DNA of 64,000 nt from an uncultured Prevotellaceae bacterium (GTDB lineage: Bacteria; Bacteroidota; Bacteroidia; Bacteroidales; Bacteroidaceae), in assembly GCA_900314755.1 (NCBI GenBank), contig OMWH01000005.1, positions 1-64,000 on the forward strand, written 5' to 3'. Under the pieces are notes generated by a model. It worked only from the letters and a program-made list of their open reading frames with translations, searched no databases and was not told where the DNA came from. Both the position numbers and the translations under genes were made by a program. Of this stretch, positions 60,386 to 64,000 are shown piece by piece. Within the stretch, counting starts at the first letter, position 1. Every line of letters starts with the position of its first letter.

Positions 60386-61244
60386 CAGAGCACTGGAAAG
60401 TGGTGCCCTTTGAGATGTCACCGGTCTCCAGTCCGAGTTTGAACCACTTCATACGCTGCTTGCTAGTACCGTGGTTAAACGACTCAGGAACGGCATAGCC
60501 ACGTGCTTTCTTCTGCAGATAGTCATCACCAATGACCTGAGCACAACGGATAGCCTCCTCGATGTCGCCATCCTCCAGAGACCCGAAACGCTTGTTGTCA
60601 TGATGTGCCCATACGCCGGCATAGAAGTCGGCAAGCAGTTCCAGACGCACACTGAGCTTATTAGCCTCAGCCTCTGGGAGTCGTGCCATCTGCTCGTGTA
60701 CCTTGGCAAGTGTACCTGTCAGGTACTCCACATGGTGTCCCACCTCATGAGCGATCACATAGGCATAGGCAAAGTCTCCCTCGGCACCCAGCTGTTGCTT
60801 CATCGTGGTGAAGAACGACAGGTCGATATACAGTTTCTGGTCACCAGAGCAATAGAACGGTCCCATCTGTGCGGAACCCTGTCCGCAAGCTGTCTGGACA
60901 CCACCAGTATAGAGCACCATCTTAGGAACCTGATACTGTGCCCCATTCTGCTTGAAGATCTCCGTCCACACATCCTCCGTTCCAGCAAGAATCTGGGTGG
61001 AGAACGTCGCCAACTGCTGTTCCTCCTCCGTAAACTGGGGCTGTCCCTCTGTGACCTCCGTATTACCACCGAAGGTATTCTGCTGCACCTGCTGCATCAC
61101 GGCAGCCACAGGGTCGCCACCAGAGAGCCATGCAAAGAGTGCCACCATAATAATACCACCGATACCCAGACCAGCTTTCGCTCCGCCACTCATTCCACGG
61201 CGGTCTTCCACGTTCGAGCTTTCTCGTCTTCCGTCTAATCTCAT
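60372..61244 (-). CDS. YpfJ-family neutral zinc metallopeptidase
   Basis: A 290-residue membrane-anchored protein. Its short basic N-terminus (MRLDGRRESSNVEDRRGMSG) is followed by one helix (GIGGIIMVALFAWLSG). The zinc site is HEVGHHVEYLTG with the downstream Glu in LELLADFYAGVWAHH. Substrates of this family are not defined. First gene of a ypfJ-dinB-fusion operon, with promoter CAAAGATA at 61283-61290 (TATCTTTG on the gene strand). Confidence 0.9.
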   Translation of the reverse strand: MRLDGRRESSNVEDRRGMSGGAKAGLGIGGIIMVALFAWLSGGDPVAAVMQQVQQNTFGGNTEVTEGQPQFTEEEQQLATFSTQILAGTEDVWTEIFKQNGAQYQVPKMVLYTGGVQTACGQGSAQMGPFYCSGDQKLYIDLSFFTTMKQQLGAEGDFAYAYVIAHEVGHHVEYLTGTLAKVHEQMARLPEAEANKLSVRLELLADFYAGVWAHHDNKRFGSLEDGDIEEAIRCAQVIGDDYLQKKARGYAVPESFNHGTSKQRMKWFKLGLETGDISKGTTFQCSDAEL

Positions 61245-61282
61245 AATTGTTATTGTTTTAGTGTTTTTGTTCTATCTGTCTG

Positions 61283-61290
61283 CAAAGATA
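61283..61290 (-). promoter_or_regulatory. -7 promoter element of the metallopeptidase-dinB operon
   Basis: CAAAGATA reads TATCTTTG on the gene strand, 38 nt before the ATG at 61244. Confidence 0.65.
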
Positions 61291-61298
61291 ACATTTTT

Positions 61299-61856
61299 TC
61301 AGTCAAATATGACAGAATATATGAAATTTTTCTCCCTATGGATATGTGTCTCTATCCTCTCTTGTCCTGTCAGGACGCTCTTCATGTCGTTGCGGAGTCC
61401 TTCTCCAGACAGTTTCAATACGGCTTCCTTCATCGTCCACAACCGGGTAAATGCCTCTTCGGGATGTAACGACTGGGTGATCTGTGCAATCTCATCTTCG
61501 TTCATCGTGTAACGGACAAGACTTTCCTTGTATTCCCGGATGCTCTCGATGTCAACGCCCACCGGACGGTCACAGACGACACAGACAGCCGCCTCCCGAC
61601 AGTGACTGAAGTTAAAATGAATATCGGGATGTCCGATAATAGAGGGTTTGCCATGCTCCCCATACTCAAAGACGGGTTTCTCGGTGATACCATATTCCTT
61701 CCGCAAGCCCTCACACAGCAACAGATAGGCTGCCGCACAGGTCTTCCGTCCCTGTTCGTGCTTGAACTTCAATGCCTGCTCCCTGCGCTGTTCCGACAAC
61801 AGGGGCAGTGCCGCCTCAAAGTCGAAATGAGCAATATCGTCATTCAGGTAAAGCAT
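61299..61856 (-). CDS. 4'-phosphopantetheinyl transferase
   Basis: A 185-residue Sfp/AcpS-superfamily enzyme that loads phosphopantetheine onto carrier proteins. Motifs are HFNFSHCREAAVCVV, GVDIESIREY with the Mg-binding Asp/Glu, and FTRLWTMKEAVLKLSGEGL. The ATG at 61856 overlaps the rmuC end by 17 nt; the longer frame upstream lies inside rmuC and is rejected. It may serve fatty acid synthase ACP, since no polyketide or peptide synthetase is nearby. Confidence 0.9.
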   Translation of the reverse strand: MLYLNDDIAHFDFEAALPLLSEQRREQALKFKHEQGRKTCAAAYLLLCEGLRKEYGITEKPVFEYGEHGKPSIIGHPDIHFNFSHCREAAVCVVCDRPVGVDIESIREYKESLVRYTMNEDEIAQITQSLHPEEAFTRLWTMKEAVLKLSGEGLRNDMKSVLTGQERIETHIHREKNFIYSVIFD

Positions 61857-63180
61857 CCAGTCCCTCCTCTGTTTTGGGAATACGACGGTTAGGATTCTCC
61901 TTGGCACCGAGGTCGACGAGTTCACGACCTTTCTGTACCACGCTCTGTCTACCGGTAAACAACTTATTACCAGCCGACTCGAAAGCGCGGTGTGCCTGAT
62001 CCAGTTGTTCCCCAATCTTGTTATACCTCTGGATGAAGTCACCTAAACGGTCGAGCAACTGTTCGGCAATACCGAACACCTTCTCCTGGTTCTCTGCCTG
62101 CTGGTTCTGCACCCAGGCAATGTGTATCATATGGAGGATGCCCAGCAGGTTCTGCTCACCCGTGATAAACACTTTCCGTTCGAAAGCCTCACGCCACAAC
62201 GTCGGATCGTTGGCAAGTGCCAACTGCAGGGAACTCTCGAAGGGGACGAACATGATGACGAAGTCGACAGCCTCACGAGGTGCCTTGATATATTTGGAAT
62301 AGTCCTTACGAGCCAGTTCCGTGACATGACCGCGAATCGACTTGATATGATCCTGCAGGGCACGCTCTTTCTCCTCAGGGTCTTCGGCATTGACATAGCG
62401 CTGATAGGCGACCAGCGACACCTTCGAGTCAATGACGGCATCCTGACCTTGCGGATAGTGCAGGATGACATCGGGCTGCATCTCCTTACCAGTATCGTCA
62501 TTCTTCAGGGGGCGGCCCTGTTCGTCACGCAGACGAGCCTGCACCTCATAATGGATACCCTCCGTCAGTCCCTGTGAGGCGAGAAGGTCGCCAAGGATAA
62601 TCTCACCCATATTACCGCTCACCTTATTGTCACGGCGCAACACATTGGCAAGAGACTCCGCCTTCTCACCAATCTCACGGTTCGACTCCATCATCAGCCG
62701 CAACTGCTCTTTCAGTGAGGCATTCTGAGCCGTATGGTCCTTGGTATTGTCGGTAATCGCCTTACGCATCTCACTGATGGCATCCTTCAGCGGCTGGGTG
62801 ATAGTACCCATATTCTCCTTGTTCTCCTCCTTCAACCGCTGTGCCTGTGCGTCCATCAACTGCTGTGCCATCACGCGGAGCTGCTCCTTGGTGGTCTTCA
62901 ACTGCTCGTCAAACTGCTCACGGGCTGCCTTCAGCTGCTCCGTTGACTGCTCCCGCTGTGCCCGCAACTGGTCGGCTGCCTGTTCCCGCTGACTGCGCAT
63001 CTGCTCGGCAAAACGCTCCTCGCTCTGCCGTTGCTCCTCGCTGCGCTGCTGCGAGAGCATCTGCATCTCCGTCTCTTTCTTGGCAAGTTCAACATGCAGT
63101 CGTCCCACTTTCTGGTTCATCACCAGATAGAGGATGACTGCACCGACGGCTATTCCGATGACAATATACAATGCTATCAT
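61840..63180 (-). CDS. rmuC: DNA recombination protein RmuC
   Basis: A 446-residue RmuC homologue, thought to limit inversions at short inverted repeats. It has an N-terminal membrane helix (MIALYIVIGIAVGAVILYLV), then a long coiled coil rich in EQ/RE with repeated SEEQRQSEERF-type and REQ units to about residue 170. The nuclease-like core has DVILHYPQGQDAVIDSKVSL and FVPFESSLQLAL. The ATG at 63180 is preferred to a GTG at 63186. guaA lies 14 nt upstream. Confidence 0.92.
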   Translation of the reverse strand: MIALYIVIGIAVGAVILYLVMNQKVGRLHVELAKKETEMQMLSQQRSEEQRQSEERFAEQMRSQREQAADQLRAQREQSTEQLKAAREQFDEQLKTTKEQLRVMAQQLMDAQAQRLKEENKENMGTITQPLKDAISEMRKAITDNTKDHTAQNASLKEQLRLMMESNREIGEKAESLANVLRRDNKVSGNMGEIILGDLLASQGLTEGIHYEVQARLRDEQGRPLKNDDTGKEMQPDVILHYPQGQDAVIDSKVSLVAYQRYVNAEDPEEKERALQDHIKSIRGHVTELARKDYSKYIKAPREAVDFVIMFVPFESSLQLALANDPTLWREAFERKVFITGEQNLLGILHMIHIAWVQNQQAENQEKVFGIAEQLLDRLGDFIQRYNKIGEQLDQAHRAFESAGNKLFTGRQSVVQKGRELVDLGAKENPNRRIPKTEEGLDALPE

Positions 63181-63194
63181 CGTCACAGCCTATA

Positions 63195-64000
63195 TTACTC
63201 CCACTCAATGGTTCCCGTGGGTTTCGGGGTCAGGTCATACAGAACCCTGTTCACTCCAGGAACCTCCGTGATGATACGCTGTGTGATATGATGCAGCAAC
63301 GCATACGGTATTTCCTCGATGGTGGCGGTCATGGCATCACGGGTGTTGACGGCACGGATGATGACAGGCCAGTCCCAACTGCGCTTGTTGTCTTTCACAC
63401 CTGTTGACTTATAGTCGGGCACAATGGTGAAATACTGCCATACCTTGCCCTCCAGTCCGTTCTTGGCAAACTCCTCACGCAGGATGGCATCACTCTCACG
63501 CAGAGCCTCCAAGCGATCACGGGTGATGGCTCCTGTGCAGCGCACACCGAGTCCGGGACCTGGGAACGGCTGACGGAACACCATATTGTCAGGCAGTCCC
63601 AGTTCCTTACCTACCACACGTACCTCATCCTTGAACAACAGTTTGATGGGCTCTACCAGCTCAAACTGCATATCCTCGGGCAGACCGCCCACGTTATGGT
63701 GTGACTTCACAGGACCAGACTCCACAATGTCGGGATAGATGGTACCCTGTGCCAGGAAACTGATTCCCTCCAGTTTACGTGCCTCCTCCTCGAACACACG
63801 GATAAACTCCGCACCGATGATCTTACGCTTCTGCTCAGGATCGGCAACACCTGCCAACTTGTCCAGGAAGCGGTCGGTGGCATCGACATACACCAAGTTG
63901 GCATTCAACTCGTCACGGAACACACGGACAACCTGCTCAGGCTCCCCCTTGCGCAACAGGCCATGGTTCACATGCACTGATACCAACTGCTTGCCCACTG
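63195..64000 (-). CDS. guaA: GMP synthase, C-terminal part (cut by window edge)
   Basis: The last about 268 residues of GuaA, which aminates XMP to GMP with glutamine-derived ammonia. Visible are the later ATP-pyrophosphatase part (HVNHGLLRKGEPEQV, GTIYPDIVESG, SHHNVGGLP) and the dimerisation domain (RQPFPGPGLGVRC), ending in the conserved GTIEWE. The glutaminase half and the SGGVDS loop lie outside the window. First visible gene of guaA-rmuC-PPTase. Confidence 0.95.
   Translation of the reverse strand, partial: VGKQLVSVHVNHGLLRKGEPEQVVRVFRDELNANLVYVDATDRFLDKLAGVADPEQKRKIIGAEFIRVFEEEARKLEGISFLAQGTIYPDIVESGPVKSHHNVGGLPEDMQFELVEPIKLLFKDEVRVVGKELGLPDNMVFRQPFPGPGLGVRCTGAITRDRLEALRESDAILREEFAKNGLEGKVWQYFTIVPDYKSTGVKDNKRSWDWPVIIRAVNTRDAMTATIEEIPYALLHHITQRIITEVPGVNRVLYDLTPKPTGTIEWE

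Noticed and set aside
61857..62042. Longer N-terminus for the phosphopantetheinyl transferase
   Set aside because: The extra 62 codons lie within rmuC in another frame and have no family similarity; the ATG at 61856 fits the domain.

Overview
The window looks like chromosomal DNA of a Bacteroidales bacterium, most probably a Prevotella/Segatella-type gut or rumen anaerobe. Three things point there: (i) almost every promoter that can be recognised has the Bacteroidota form TTTG-N19/20-TAnnTTTG; (ii) the gene set includes a MurF-alanine racemase fusion, a GSCFA protein, DUF5020 and DUF5683 proteins and a hybrid two-component sensor; (iii) the order parA-parB-DUF5683-lytic transglycosylase-spoT is typical of the phylum. 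This assignment is inference from sequence features; no database was searched.

Layout. 1-6 kb: a leftward operon yfhO-like > GSCFA > murF-alr. 6-11 kb: mtnN (+), a small lysine-rich membrane protein, a PhoB/PhoR-like two-component pair and a Na/Pi cotransporter (-). 11-15.3 kb: leftward operon rsfS > ftsH > cdsA > GH5 glucanase. 15.3-16.3 kb: cyclophilin and tRNA-Gln (+). 16.3-22 kb: DUF349 protein, corA behind a pseudoknot-like leader, flippase-like protein and pepD (-). 22.6-27.2 kb: a secreted protein, a Tsx-like DUF5020 protein, an NCS2 purine permease, lpxB, surE (-). 27.3-34.4 kb: parA, parB, DUF5683, transglycosylase, spoT, pectinesterase (+), then a MerR regulator (-). 34.8-40.0 kb: an AT-rich accessory island with an MNT/HEPN pair, a structured non-coding RNA (6S-like candidate) and a type III restriction-modification pair, followed by about 630 bp packed with palindromes and short tandem repeats. 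40.6-50 kb: a galactomannan-type locus, an HTCS regulator divergent from GH27, GH26 and GH2 enzymes, with no susC/susD pair visible. 50-52.7 kb: alaS. 52.8-56.2 kb: a second AT-rich insertion with a candidate restriction endonuclease and two paralogous cytosine-5 methyltransferases. 56.3-64 kb: HerA-like ATPase, thioredoxin-hydrolase fusion, dinB, zinc metallopeptidase, phosphopantetheinyl transferase, rmuC and the 3' part of guaA.

How the genes work together. Most of the window is core housekeeping: cell wall and lipid A synthesis, stringent response, chromosome partition, phosphate and purine uptake. Two restriction systems and a toxin-antitoxin-like pair sit as AT-rich inserts between core genes, and one glycan-degrading locus carries its own sensor-regulator.

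The least ordinary signals are non-coding. They are a near-ideal H-type pseudoknot ending 4 nt before the corA start codon; a family of about 70-83 bp promoter-linked repeats whose central palindromes keep their symmetry while changing sequence; the 223-nt structured RNA; and the palindrome-rich stretch after the type III system.
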